Part shown: positions 25,735 through 33,975 of the stretch, piece by piece
How the letters are laid out: each line of letters starts with the position of its first letter
How positions within the stretch are numbered: the stretch's first letter is position 1
From: Streptomyces griseus
GTDB taxonomy: Bacteria; Actinomycetota; Actinomycetes; Streptomycetales; Streptomycetaceae
Direction: 5' to 3'
Assembly (NCBI RefSeq): GCF_001715295.1
Contig: NZ_MDKB01000003.1
Coordinates: forward strand, 575,954 to 639,953
DNA length: 64,000 nucleotides
Position numbers and translations under genes: made by a program
The notes under the pieces: generated by a model
The model's database searches: none
What the model saw: the letters and a program-made list of their open reading frames with translations, nothing else
Told to the model about the DNA's origin: nothing

Positions 25735-26520
25735 TCAGTGGGCGGTCCAGCCGCCGTCCATCACGACGGAACTGCCGGTGACGTGGGCCGCGCCCGGGCC
25801 GCACAGCCACAGGACGGCCCCGGCGACGTCGCCGGGCTCGATCAGCGACTTCACGGCGCTGCGTTCCAGCAGCACCCGGCCCACCACCTCCTGCTCGGAG
25901 ATGCCGTGGCTGCGGGCCTGGTCGGCGATCTGGTTCTCGACCAAGGGGGTGCGGACGTAGCCGGGGCTGACGCAGTTGCTCGTCACCCCGTGCGGTGCCG
26001 CTTCGAGTGCGACCACTTTGCTGAGCCCCTCCAGTGCGTGCTTGGCCGAGACGTAGGCCGACTTGTAGGGGCTCGCGCGCAGCCCGTGCACGGACGAGAT
26101 GTTGACGACGCGGCCCCAGCCGCGTTCGTACATGCCCGGCAGTGTGCGGCGCAAGATGCGGAAGGGTGCTTCCACCATGACGCGGTGGATCAGTGCGAAG
26201 CGGTCCGGGGGGAACGCGTGCACGGGAGCCACGTGCTGCAGCCCCGCGTTGTTGACCACGATGTCCGCGTCGCAGGGCAGTTGGTCGACCGCTTCCGCGA
26301 CGGAGAGGTCGGCCACCCACGCGGTTCCGCCGATCCGTTCGGCCAGGCTCCTGGCGGCGTCGCCCGCCTTGTCCACCACCTGCACGTGGGCGCCGGCGGC
26401 CGCCAGCGCCTCGGCGCAGGCCAGGCCGATGCCGCTCGCCGCCCCGGTGACCAGGGCGGTGCGTCCGGCGAGGGCGGAGGGGGCGAGTGGTACGTGCTGG
26501 GGGGTACCGGAAGTCTCCAT
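25735..26520 (-). CDS. bdhA: 3-hydroxybutyrate dehydrogenase (SDR family)
   Basis: About 261 residues. The cofactor motif is TALVTGAASGIGLACAEAL; the catalytic set is S (NISSVHG), Y and K (SAYVSAKHALEG). The stretch ASPYKSAYVSAKH and the region NCVSPGYVRTPLVENQIADQA are diagnostic for D-3-hydroxybutyrate dehydrogenase, which oxidises 3-hydroxybutyrate to acetoacetate with NAD+. It is the first gene of a pair with the PucR-type regulator and diverges from the secreted PHB-depolymerase-like esterase; together they could convert extracellular polyhydroxybutyrate to acetoacetate. Confidence 0.9.
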   Translation of the reverse strand: METSGTPQHVPLAPSALAGRTALVTGAASGIGLACAEALAAAGAHVQVVDKAGDAARSLAERIGGTAWVADLSVAEAVDQLPCDADIVVNNAGLQHVAPVHAFPPDRFALIHRVMVEAPFRILRRTLPGMYERGWGRVVNISSVHGLRASPYKSAYVSAKHALEGLSKVVALEAAPHGVTSNCVSPGYVRTPLVENQIADQARSHGISEQEVVGRVLLERSAVKSLIEPGDVAGAVLWLCGPGAAHVTGSSVVMDGGWTAH

Positions 26521-26771
26521 GGGCGTCACCGTAAGGACGTCACCGCCCACATCACACGGGGCCGGTGCACACACCCGGGGGCCCCGGTGTGGTGGTGGCG
26601 TACATGGTGGCGGCCGGACGGCTCCCGGCGCGGCCGGGGCCCCGGGGAGGGCGCAAGAGGAGCGCCGCACACAGCGGCTCGCGGCGGATGTCCGCCCGGC
26701 ACATGGGCGGCTCCTGCCCGGACTCGTAGGTTCCGGCAGCAGTCACGCACGTCCACGAGGGAGGCCCCACC

Positions 26772-28256
26772 GTGCGCCCACCGATCCTGCGACGCCTGTT
26801 CAGGCGCGTCGCCTCCGTAGCCGTCTGCGGCCTGCTCGCCCTGCTCGCCGCGCGTCCCGTCACCGCCACCGCCGCTCAGGCGGCCCCGGCCGCCACCGGC
26901 CTGCGGCAGGTGACGGACTTCGGGACCAACCCGGGCAACCTGCAGATGTTCGCGTACACGCCCGACGGCCTGCCGGCGGGCGCGCCCCTCGTCGTGGCGC
27001 TGCACGGCTGCACCCAGACCGCCGACGCGTACTACGCGCACTCGGGCTGGGCCGGGTACGCCGACCTGTGGGGCTTCGACGTCGTCTTCCCGCAGACCAC
27101 GTCGGCGAACAACTCCCTGTCGTGCTTCAGCTGGTTCGACCCGGCCGAGGACACCCGCGGCAGGGGCGAGGCGGCGTCCGTCGTGCAGATGGTCGAGTAC
27201 GCGAAGCAGACGTACGGCTCCGACGGCCGCCGCGTGTACGTCACCGGGCTGTCGGCCGGCGGCGGGATGACCGCCGATCTGCTCGCCGCCTATCCGGACG
27301 TGTTCGCGGGCGGGTCGGTGGCCTCCGGCCTGCCGGCACAGTGCGCCACCAGCCAGGCCGCCGCCTCGGGCTGCCAGACGGGCCCGCAGAAGCTGTCGCC
27401 GTCCCAGTGGGGCGACAAGGTGCGGAACTCCTACCCGGGGTGGACCGGCCCCTGGCCCCGGGTCGCGATCTGGCAGGGCACCTCCGACTACACGGTGTAC
27501 CCGGCCAACGCCACGGCACTGCGCGACCAGTGGACCGACGTCTGGGGCATCGGGCAGACCCCGTCCAGCACGAGCAGCCTGCCCGGCAACACCACGCGGA
27601 GCGTCTACGACGACGCCTCCGGCCGGCCCGCGGTGGAGACGTACACGGTCTCCGGCATGGGTCACGGCCTGCCCGTAGACCCGGGATCGGGTACGGGGCA
27701 GTGCGGTTCGACGGCCGCGTACTTCCTGGACACCATCTGCTCGACCTACCACACGGGCGTGTTCTGGGGTCTGGACCGGGGCACTCCGGGCGGCGGACTA
27801 CCCGCCCCCTCCGGTCTGGCGGTCACCGGGGTCACGTCGGGCAGCGTCTCACTGGCGTGGAACGCGGTCGGGCAGGCGGCGTCGTACAGCGTCTACCGCG
27901 ACGGCGCGAAGGTGGCGTCCACGACCTCCACGGCGTTCACCGACACCGGGCTCGGCGCGGGGACCTCCTACCGCTACACCGTCGCGGCGGCGGACTCCTC
28001 CGGCACGGCCGGGGCCCTCTCCCCCGCCGTGACCGCGACGACGTCGGGCGGGACGGCCCCCGCCGCGTGCTTCACCGCGACGAACTACGCGCACGTGACG
28101 GCGGGGCGGGCCCGGACCTCGGGCGGTTACGTCTACGCGAACGGGTCCGGGCAGAACATGGGCCTGTACAACGTGTTCGTCACCCACACGCTCCGGGAGT
28201 CACCGGCGGGGTACTTCGTGATCGCCGACTCGGGCTGTCAGGCCGGATCCGTGTAG
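26772..28256 (+). CDS. secreted PHB-depolymerase-family esterase with fibronectin III and C-terminal domain
   Basis: 494 residues from a GTG. A signal peptide (about 1-38, two Arg pairs then a hydrophobic core ending TAAQA). Catalytic domain about 45-335: oxyanion VALHGCTQTADAYY, nucleophile VTGLSAGGGM, acid and His regions QGTSDYTVYP and SGMGHGLPVD; type LpqC/esterase_PHB. A fibronectin type III module (about 340-425: APSGLAVTGVTSGSVSLAWNAV) and a 55-residue C-terminal part with TATNYAHVTAGRARTSGGYVYANGS, which resembles a domain that binds short-chain polyesters or chitin in such enzymes. It diverges from the dehydrogenase gene. Confidence 0.9.
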   Translation: MRPPILRRLFRRVASVAVCGLLALLAARPVTATAAQAAPAATGLRQVTDFGTNPGNLQMFAYTPDGLPAGAPLVVALHGCTQTADAYYAHSGWAGYADLWGFDVVFPQTTSANNSLSCFSWFDPAEDTRGRGEAASVVQMVEYAKQTYGSDGRRVYVTGLSAGGGMTADLLAAYPDVFAGGSVASGLPAQCATSQAAASGCQTGPQKLSPSQWGDKVRNSYPGWTGPWPRVAIWQGTSDYTVYPANATALRDQWTDVWGIGQTPSSTSSLPGNTTRSVYDDASGRPAVETYTVSGMGHGLPVDPGSGTGQCGSTAAYFLDTICSTYHTGVFWGLDRGTPGGGLPAPSGLAVTGVTSGSVSLAWNAVGQAASYSVYRDGAKVASTTSTAFTDTGLGAGTSYRYTVAAADSSGTAGALSPAVTATTSGGTAPAACFTATNYAHVTAGRARTSGGYVYANGSGQNMGLYNVFVTHTLRESPAGYFVIADSGCQAGSV

Positions 28257-28756
28257 GCGCCCCGTACGGGCCCGGGCAGCGCGCAGCCGTCCTCCACGGC
28301 GGTGAAGGCCACGGTCTGCTCCCCGTCCGGGCCCGGCGGTGCGTAGTGCCGGGCGTACACCTTCCAGTTCCGCTTGACGAGGGTGCGGAAGGTGACGTCC
28401 CGCTCCGCGTGGCTGGAGACGATCTCCCAGTCGTGCTGGCGAAGCCTCTTCACCGTCGCCTCGAACGCCTCGGCGGCGTACGCGGCCGGAGCCTGGGCCG
28501 TCCACGGGGCGACGCACGCGCGCCACGAGCCCCTGGGCGCGCCCGCGGTGGAGGTGTCACCGCCGCGGAGTCCGGAGGCCTCGGTGACGGACGCTATCTC
28601 CGCGGCCGCCGTCTCCCTGGTATACGGCGCCGAGGGCGACGGCGAGGGCCCCGGCGCGGCCCCGCTCCCGTCGGCGAGGCCGCAGCCCGCCACCGTGGTC
28701 ACCGTCACGAACACACTCGCCACGGCGGTCGCGGCCGCCGTCCCACTTCTGCGCAC
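28238..28756 (-). CDS. small lipoprotein of unknown function
   Basis: About 172 residues. The GTG at 28756 (RRSGTAAATAVAS) gives a lipoprotein signal with lipobox VAGC and has GGAAAG upstream. The mature part has a Pro/Ser linker then a compact region with two Cys (WRACVAPW, EDGCALPG), probably a disulfide. Homologues are annotated only as hypothetical lipoproteins. Its 3' end overlaps the convergent esterase gene by 19 bases. Confidence 0.8.
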   Translation of the reverse strand: MRRSGTAAATAVASVFVTVTTVAGCGLADGSGAAPGPSPSPSAPYTRETAAAEIASVTEASGLRGGDTSTAGAPRGSWRACVAPWTAQAPAAYAAEAFEATVKRLRQHDWEIVSSHAERDVTFRTLVKRNWKVYARHYAPPGPDGEQTVAFTAVEDGCALPGPVRGAYTDPA

Positions 28757-28900
28757 AGCTTGCTTTCCGCCCGGCTCGTCCCTCTCCACGGGCGGGTGCC
28801 CGTGTGCTCCCCGCCGGAGTTTGGCACGGCTCTGACCTGCTGGGAAGCCCTCCCGTCGATGCGGCGGGCCGTCCGCCACGGGAGGGCCGGGAGCGCCCCG

Positions 28901-29075
28901 GTAGAGTGGGCGGGTCGTCATCATGCCCGTACGGGGGGAAGCCGGTGCGAATCCGGCGCTGGCCCGCAGCCGTGAGTCACCACGTAGGTGACGAGCCGGA
29001 ATGCCCCGTGCGTGAGCGTGACCGGCTCGTGCCGCCGGAGCCCCGGCGGCCGGCACCGTCGAGGTATACGGGGCC
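28901..29075 (+). promoter_or_regulatory. cobalamin (AdoCbl) riboswitch
   Basis: The conserved core is plain: GGGGAAGCCGGTGCGAATCC at about 28934-28953 with its closing complement GGC, followed by CTGGCCCGCAGCCGTGA (28959-28975), and the later element GAGCCGGAATGCC (28993-29005). The downstream hairpin 29029-29056 (GTGCCGCCGG / CCGGCGGC..GGCAC) is the likely expression platform. It lies upstream of the five-gene operon starting at 29134, so B12 should switch the operon off. Outer boundaries are approximate. Confidence 0.9.
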
Positions 29076-29133
29076 GGAGCCCGGTGCATCCGTGTGCCCG
29101 TGCCCGGTCCTCGCAGGAGAGGCCCAGCCCGCC

Positions 29134-30390
29134 ATGACCGTACGCCGCCGCGCGGCAGCGCTCGCGATCACCGCCGTGCTCTCAGCCACGGCCGCCGCCC
29201 CCGCGGCGGTCGCCGCGCCGAGCCCGCCCCCGTCCTCCCCGGCGGCCCTTCCGCCCGGCCTCTACGGCACCGCGGACCCGACGTACGACGGCGTGTGGCG
29301 CCAGTCGCTCGCCTTCCTCGCGCAGAAGATCGAACTCGTCACCCCCGCCGCGAAATCGGTGGACTGGCTCGTGGGCCAGCAGTGCGACAGCGGCGCCTTC
29401 CCCTCGTACCGCGACGCGTCCGTCCCCTGTGACGCGAAGACGGTGGCCGACACGAACGCCACCGCCGCCGCCGTCCAGGCGCTGGTCGAGCTGGGCGGGC
29501 GCGGCGAGACCGTCGCCAACGCCGTCAGCTGGCTGAAGTCCGTGCAGAACGAGGACGGCGGCTGGAGCTACAACCCGGGCGGCCCGAGCGACGCCAACTC
29601 CACCGCCGTCGTGATCGGGGCACTGGCCCGTGCCGGCGTACCGGTCGCCGAGGTCACCACCGAGGACGGCAGGACGCCGTACACCGCGCTGCAGACCTTC
29701 GCACTGCCCTGCGGGGGGAAGGACGGCGGTGCGTTCGCGTACCAGCCGGACAAGGACGGCAAGCTCACCGCCAACGCGGACGCCACCGCCGCGGCGGTGC
29801 TCGGCGCGATGGGCAAGGGCATGGCCGCCGGGAACTCCAACGCGGTGAAGGACCCCACCTGTGTGAAGGGCGGCGACCTCACCGCCGAGCAGTCCGCGCA
29901 GAACGGCGCCTCCTACCTCGCGGGCGCGCTCGCCGGGACGGGGCACCTGGACCTGCCGCCGATGCCGGGCGCCGAGGACACCGCGCCGCAGCCGGACTTC
30001 GGCAACACCGCCGACGCGGTCGTCGCGCTGGCGGCGTCGGGCCACAAGGACAAGGCGGCCGGAGCCGTCGCGTACCTGGAGAAGAACGCGAAGACCTGGG
30101 CCGCGGCGGGCGGCCCGGCCGCCACCGCTCAGCTGGTGCTCGCCGCGCACGCGACCGGCAACGACGCCCGTGACTTCGGCGGGGTGGACCTCGTCGGGCA
30201 GCTGAACGCGACGGGTCCCGCGCCCGCCGCCACCGCCGTGCCCTCGCCGACCGCGACGGAGCAGAAGCCGCGGGACACCACCAGCGACGACGGCGGGCTG
30301 GGCGTCTGGTGGCTCGTCGGCATCGGCCTGGCCTTCGGCGCGGGCATCGGCTTCCTGCTCAGCGGGCGCCGGAAGAACCAGCAGCTGTGA
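29134..30390 (+). CDS. membrane-anchored surface protein with alpha-toroid (prenyltransferase/squalene oxidase) repeats, cobalamin-regulated
   Basis: About 418 residues. Signal peptide 1-28; an ectodomain (about 35-350) of paired helices with QW-type loops (GQQCDSGAFPSYRD, VQNEDGGWSYNPGG, NADATAAAVLGAM, FGNTADAVVALAASG), i.e. an alpha6/alpha6 barrel; a Thr/Pro/Ser linker; one C-terminal TM (WWLVGIGLAFGAGIGFLLSG) with basic RRKNQ tail. The same fold forms the B12-binding alpha domain of vertebrate intrinsic factor and transcobalamin. First gene under the cobalamin riboswitch and in one operon with the ECF transporter genes, so it may be the surface receptor for the corrinoid; this is inference. 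Confidence 0.85.
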   Translation: MTVRRRAAALAITAVLSATAAAPAAVAAPSPPPSSPAALPPGLYGTADPTYDGVWRQSLAFLAQKIELVTPAAKSVDWLVGQQCDSGAFPSYRDASVPCDAKTVADTNATAAAVQALVELGGRGETVANAVSWLKSVQNEDGGWSYNPGGPSDANSTAVVIGALARAGVPVAEVTTEDGRTPYTALQTFALPCGGKDGGAFAYQPDKDGKLTANADATAAAVLGAMGKGMAAGNSNAVKDPTCVKGGDLTAEQSAQNGASYLAGALAGTGHLDLPPMPGAEDTAPQPDFGNTADAVVALAASGHKDKAAGAVAYLEKNAKTWAAAGGPAATAQLVLAAHATGNDARDFGGVDLVGQLNATGPAPAATAVPSPTATEQKPRDTTSDDGGLGVWWLVGIGLAFGAGIGFLLSGRRKNQQL

Positions 30391-31097
30391 GGCGTCCACC
30401 GGGTGCGGGGTTCCTGAGCGCCGTCCTGGGCGCCGCCCTCCTGACGGTGCTGGTGGCCGGCAACGCGCAGGCGGCCGGGTACCGCTACTGGTCGTTCTGG
30501 GAGGGCGACGGCGGACGGGGCTGGACGTACGCCACGCAGGGCCCGTCCCTGTTCCGGCCGGACGACGGGTCCGTGCAGGGCTTCCGCTTCTCCGTGAGCC
30601 AGGACTCCGAGGACGCCGCCCGCCCGCGGCACGCCCCGGCCTTCGGGGAGATCTGCGCGGGCACCCCGGCGAAGGACGGCCTCAAGCGGGTCGCGCTGGT
30701 CATCGACGCCGGCACCGCGGCAGACGCCCCGGACGGCGAGCGGCCGCCGGCGCCGCGCACGGCCTGCGCGCGGGTGGCGCCGCAGGCGAGTACGGCCGAG
30801 GCGCTGGCCGCGGTGGCGAAACCGCTGCGGTACGACAGTTCGGCGATGCTCTGCGCGATATCCGGCTATCCCACCTCGGGGTGCGGCGAGCAGGTCGCGG
30901 GCGACTCCGGGTCCGGCGGGTCCGTCGCCGCCTCCGGGGACCCCGGACCCGGGGACGCCGCTTCCGGCCGGGGTTCCGCCTCCGCGCAGCACTCCGGTGA
31001 CGAGGGCGTCGGCCCGTCGGCCGGGGTGCTCACCGGGATCGGTGCGGTGCTCCTCCTCGGCGTCGCCGCAGTGGTGCGGGCCCGCCGCCGCCGATGA
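30387..31097 (+). CDS. SCO2322-family surface protein, DUF4430-like, membrane-anchored
   Basis: About 236 residues, GTGA overlap. Signal peptide to NAQAA, ectodomain about 35-200 starting YRYWSFWEGDGGRGWTYATQGPS and containing four Cys (EICAGT, RTACARV, AMLCAISG, SGCGEQ), a Ser/Gly linker and a C-terminal TM with RARRRR. The YWSFW...GWTY opening resembles the DUF4430/beta domain attached to the alpha-barrel in B12-binding intrinsic factor proteins. Placed between the toroid gene and EcfT, it probably works with the toroid protein outside the membrane. Function is inferred. Confidence 0.85.
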   Translation: MRRPPGAGFLSAVLGAALLTVLVAGNAQAAGYRYWSFWEGDGGRGWTYATQGPSLFRPDDGSVQGFRFSVSQDSEDAARPRHAPAFGEICAGTPAKDGLKRVALVIDAGTAADAPDGERPPAPRTACARVAPQASTAEALAAVAKPLRYDSSAMLCAISGYPTSGCGEQVAGDSGSGGSVAASGDPGPGDAASGRGSASAQHSGDEGVGPSAGVLTGIGAVLLLGVAAVVRARRRR

Positions 31098-32269
31098 CCC
31101 GCTCCACCGGCCCGGCCCGGCCGCACCGCGCGCTGCGCGCACCCGAGGCCACCCGCACCAACGCCCTGCCCGCCGGGGCCTGGTGGCTGTGGGCGCTCGG
31201 CCTCGCCACCGCCGCCTCCCGGACGACCAACCCGCTGCTGCTCGGCCTGCTGGTGGGCGTGGCCGGCTACGTGGTGGCCGCGCGCCGTACGGACGCGCCG
31301 TGGGCCCGTTCGTACGGGGCGTTCGTCAAACTGGGGCTGTTCGTCGTCGGCGTGCGGCTGGTCTTCTCCGTCGTCCTCGGCTCACCGGTGCCGGGTACGC
31401 ACCTCCTGCTCACGCTCCCCGAACTGCCACTGCCCGGCTGGGCGCAGGGCATCCGGATCGGCGGCCGGGTCACTGCCGAGCAGGTGGTCTTCGCCGTGTA
31501 CGACGGGGCGAAGCTGGCCACGCTCCTCATCTGCGTCGGTGCGGCGAACTCCCTGGCCGACCCGGCCCGTCTGCTGAAGTCCCTGCCGGGCGCCCTGTAC
31601 GAGGCGGGGGTCGCGGTCGTCGTCGCGATGACGTTCGCCCCCCACCTGGTCGCCGACGTGCTGCGGCTGCGGACGGCCCGCCGGCTGCGCGGCCGTCCGA
31701 CCGGCGGCATCGGCGCGGTGCTCCGCATCGGTCTGCCGGTGATCGAGGGCGCGCTGGAGCGGTCGGTCGCGGTGGCGGCCTCGATGGACGCCCGCGGGTA
31801 CGGGCGTACGGCCCCGGTGCCGCCCGCCGTCCGGCACACCACGGCCGTCCTGACGCTCGGCGGCCTGCTGGGCGTGTGCGTGGGGACGTACGGTCTGCTG
31901 GCGGCGCGAGGGGCGCTGTACGGGCTGCCGCTGCTGCTGGCGGGCCTGGCCGCGGCCCTGGCCGGGCTCAGGCTGGGCGGCCGCCGCTCGGTCCGCACCC
32001 GCTACCGCCCCGACCGGTGGGGGGCACGCGCCTGGCTCGTCGCGGGCTCGGGGGTGGCCGTCGCGGCGGCGATGATCCGGGCGGCCGGTGTCGACCCGGG
32101 GGCCCTGCACCCGGGAGTGGTGCCGCTGACCGCGCCCGTGCTGCCGCTCTGGCCGGCCGCCGCGGTGCTGGTCGGGCTGCTGCCCGCCGCGGTGGCACCC
32201 GTGCCCGCCGCCCCTTCCCTCCCGCCTTCCACTCCCGCTCCCACATCCGCTTCCGAGGAGACCACGTGA
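31094..32269 (+). CDS. ecfT: ECF transporter transmembrane (T) component
   Basis: 391 residues, ATGA overlap with the previous gene. About six to seven membrane helices; the cytoplasmic coupling region contains ARRLRGRPTGG and SMDARGYGRT, the Ala-Arg-Gly type motifs through which EcfT contacts the two ATPase domains. An additional hydrophobic C-terminal region (WLVAGSGVAVAAAMI, LPLWPAAAVLVGLLPAAVA) makes it longer than typical EcfT (~265), which is usual in the CbrU-like actinobacterial form. Confidence 0.88.
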   Translation: MTRSTGPARPHRALRAPEATRTNALPAGAWWLWALGLATAASRTTNPLLLGLLVGVAGYVVAARRTDAPWARSYGAFVKLGLFVVGVRLVFSVVLGSPVPGTHLLLTLPELPLPGWAQGIRIGGRVTAEQVVFAVYDGAKLATLLICVGAANSLADPARLLKSLPGALYEAGVAVVVAMTFAPHLVADVLRLRTARRLRGRPTGGIGAVLRIGLPVIEGALERSVAVAASMDARGYGRTAPVPPAVRHTTAVLTLGGLLGVCVGTYGLLAARGALYGLPLLLAGLAAALAGLRLGGRRSVRTRYRPDRWGARAWLVAGSGVAVAAAMIRAAGVDPGALHPGVVPLTAPVLPLWPAAAVLVGLLPAAVAPVPAAPSLPPSTPAPTSASEETT

Positions 32270-33975
32270 TCCGGTTCGAACAGGTCTCCGTGCAGTACGA
32301 GGGCGCCGCCCGCCGCACCCTGTCCGGGGTCGACCTCACGGTTCCCGAGGGCGAGCTCGTCCTCGTCGTCGGCCCGTCCGGAGTCGGCAAGTCGACTCTG
32401 CTGAACGCCGTCTCCGGCCTCGTGCCGCACTTCACCGGCGGCCTGCTGACCGGCAGGGTCACCGTCGACGGCCGGGACACCCGCACCCACAGACCGCGCG
32501 AACTCGCCGATCTCGTCGGCACGGTGGGCCAGGACCCGCTCTCCCACTTCGTCACGGACACCGTCGAGGACGAACTCGCCTACGGTATGGAGTCGCTGGG
32601 TCTCGCCCCCGACGTGATGCGGCGGCGCGTCGAGGAGACGCTGGACCTGCTGGGTCTGGCCGGGCTGCGGGACCGGCCGATCTCCACGCTCTCCGGTGGC
32701 CAGCAGCAGCGCGTCGCGATCGGCTCGGTCCTCACCCCGCACCCCAAGGTCCTGGTCCTCGACGAGCCGACGTCCGCCCTGGACCCGGCCGCGGCCGAGG
32801 ATGTGCTGGCGGTGCTCCAGCGACTGGTGCACGACCTGGGCACCACCGTGCTCATGGCCGAGCACCGGCTGGAGCGGGTGGTGCAGTACGCCGATCAGGT
32901 CCTCCTGCTCCCGTCGCCCGGCGCCGCCCCGGTGATGGGCACGCCGGCGGACGTCATGGCGCTGTCGCCCGTCCGCCCGCCGGTGGTGGCCCTGGGCCGC
33001 CTGGCGGGCTGGGAGCCCCTGCCGCTGTCGGTACGGGACGCCCGGCGCCGGGCGGGAGACCTCCGCGAACGCCTGGCCGGGACCGAGCCGCCCGCCCGGG
33101 AGCCGTCGGCGGGCGCCCTCGCCCCGCTCCCCGCTCCCGCAGCCGCCCGTCCCGGCCTGCTCGGCCGGCTCTTCGGCCGCCGCCCGGCCGCGGCCGAGCC
33201 GGTGCCGGCGGACGGTGTCGTGGCCCGGACGGAGGGGCTCGGGGTGCGGCGCGGCCGGGTGGAGGCGCTGCGCGGGGTGACGCTGTCCGTCGCGCCGGGC
33301 GAGATCGTGGCCCTGATGGGCCGTAACGGGGCCGGTAAGTCCACCCTGCTGACGGCTCTCGTCGGGATGGTCGAGCCGGCCACCGGCTCCGTCCTGGTCG
33401 GCGGCCTGCAACCGTCGCGTACGCCGCCGCGCACCATGGTGCGCCGGGTCGGGCTCGTACCGCAGGAGCCCCGCGACCTGCTGTACGCGGAGACGGTCGC
33501 CGCCGAGTGCGCGGCGGCCGACGCCGACGCGGGGGTCCCGGCGGGCAGGTGCCGGGCCCTGGCCGGGGAACTGCTCCCCGGCGTGCCGGACGGCATCCAC
33601 CCCCGCGACCTCTCCGAGGGCCAGCGCCTCGCCCTGGCCCTCGCCGTGGTGCTCACCGCCCAGCCCCCGCTGCTGCTGCTGGACGAGCCGACGCGCGGTC
33701 TCGACTACGCGGCGAAGGCACGGCTCGTCGGTGTGCTGCGGCGGCTGGCGGCCGAGGGCCGTGCCGTCGTCCTGGCCACGCACGATGTGGAACTGGCGGC
33801 GGAACTGGCCCACCGGGTGGTGATCCTCGCCGACGGCGAGGTCGTCGCCGACGGCCCGACCCGTCAGGTCGTGGTCTCCTCCCCCGCGTTCGCCCCGCAG
33901 ACGGCGAAGATCCTCGCACCGCAGGGGTGGCTGACCGTGGGACAGGTGCGCGACGCCCTGGAGGTGCCCGCGTGA
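32266..33975 (+). CDS. ecfA: ECF transporter ATPase, fused A and A' components
   Basis: About 569 residues with two ABC domains in one chain. Domain 1 (1-245): Walker A GPSGVGKST, signature LSGGQQQRVAIGSVL, Walker B VLVLDEPTSALD. An Ala/Pro/Arg linker (about 265-315) carries domain 2: Walker A GRNGAGKST, signature LSEGQRLALALAVVL, Walker B LLLLDEPTRGLD. Both sites keep all catalytic residues. Energy-coupling factor ATPases usually come as two genes (ecfA, ecfA'); here they are one gene of a B12-regulated operon. Confidence 0.92.
   Translation: MIRFEQVSVQYEGAARRTLSGVDLTVPEGELVLVVGPSGVGKSTLLNAVSGLVPHFTGGLLTGRVTVDGRDTRTHRPRELADLVGTVGQDPLSHFVTDTVEDELAYGMESLGLAPDVMRRRVEETLDLLGLAGLRDRPISTLSGGQQQRVAIGSVLTPHPKVLVLDEPTSALDPAAAEDVLAVLQRLVHDLGTTVLMAEHRLERVVQYADQVLLLPSPGAAPVMGTPADVMALSPVRPPVVALGRLAGWEPLPLSVRDARRRAGDLRERLAGTEPPAREPSAGALAPLPAPAAARPGLLGRLFGRRPAAAEPVPADGVVARTEGLGVRRGRVEALRGVTLSVAPGEIVALMGRNGAGKSTLLTALVGMVEPATGSVLVGGLQPSRTPPRTMVRRVGLVPQEPRDLLYAETVAAECAAADADAGVPAGRCRALAGELLPGVPDGIHPRDLSEGQRLALALAVVLTAQPPLLLLDEPTRGLDYAAKARLVGVLRRLAAEGRAVVLATHDVELAAELAHRVVILADGEVVADGPTRQVVVSSPAFAPQTAKILAPQGWLTVGQVRDALEVPA

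Noticed and set aside
23737-26820. 1027-residue plus-strand frame opposite the PucR and dehydrogenase genes
   Set aside because: Antisense shadow of two well supported genes, of Gly/Val/Glu-rich composition without domains.
31094-32269. EcfT gene as a general DUF or CbiQ gene of cobalt uptake
   Set aside because: No CbiM/CbiN genes are adjacent, and the riboswitch plus S component indicate a vitamin-type ECF system; cobalt cannot be entirely excluded.
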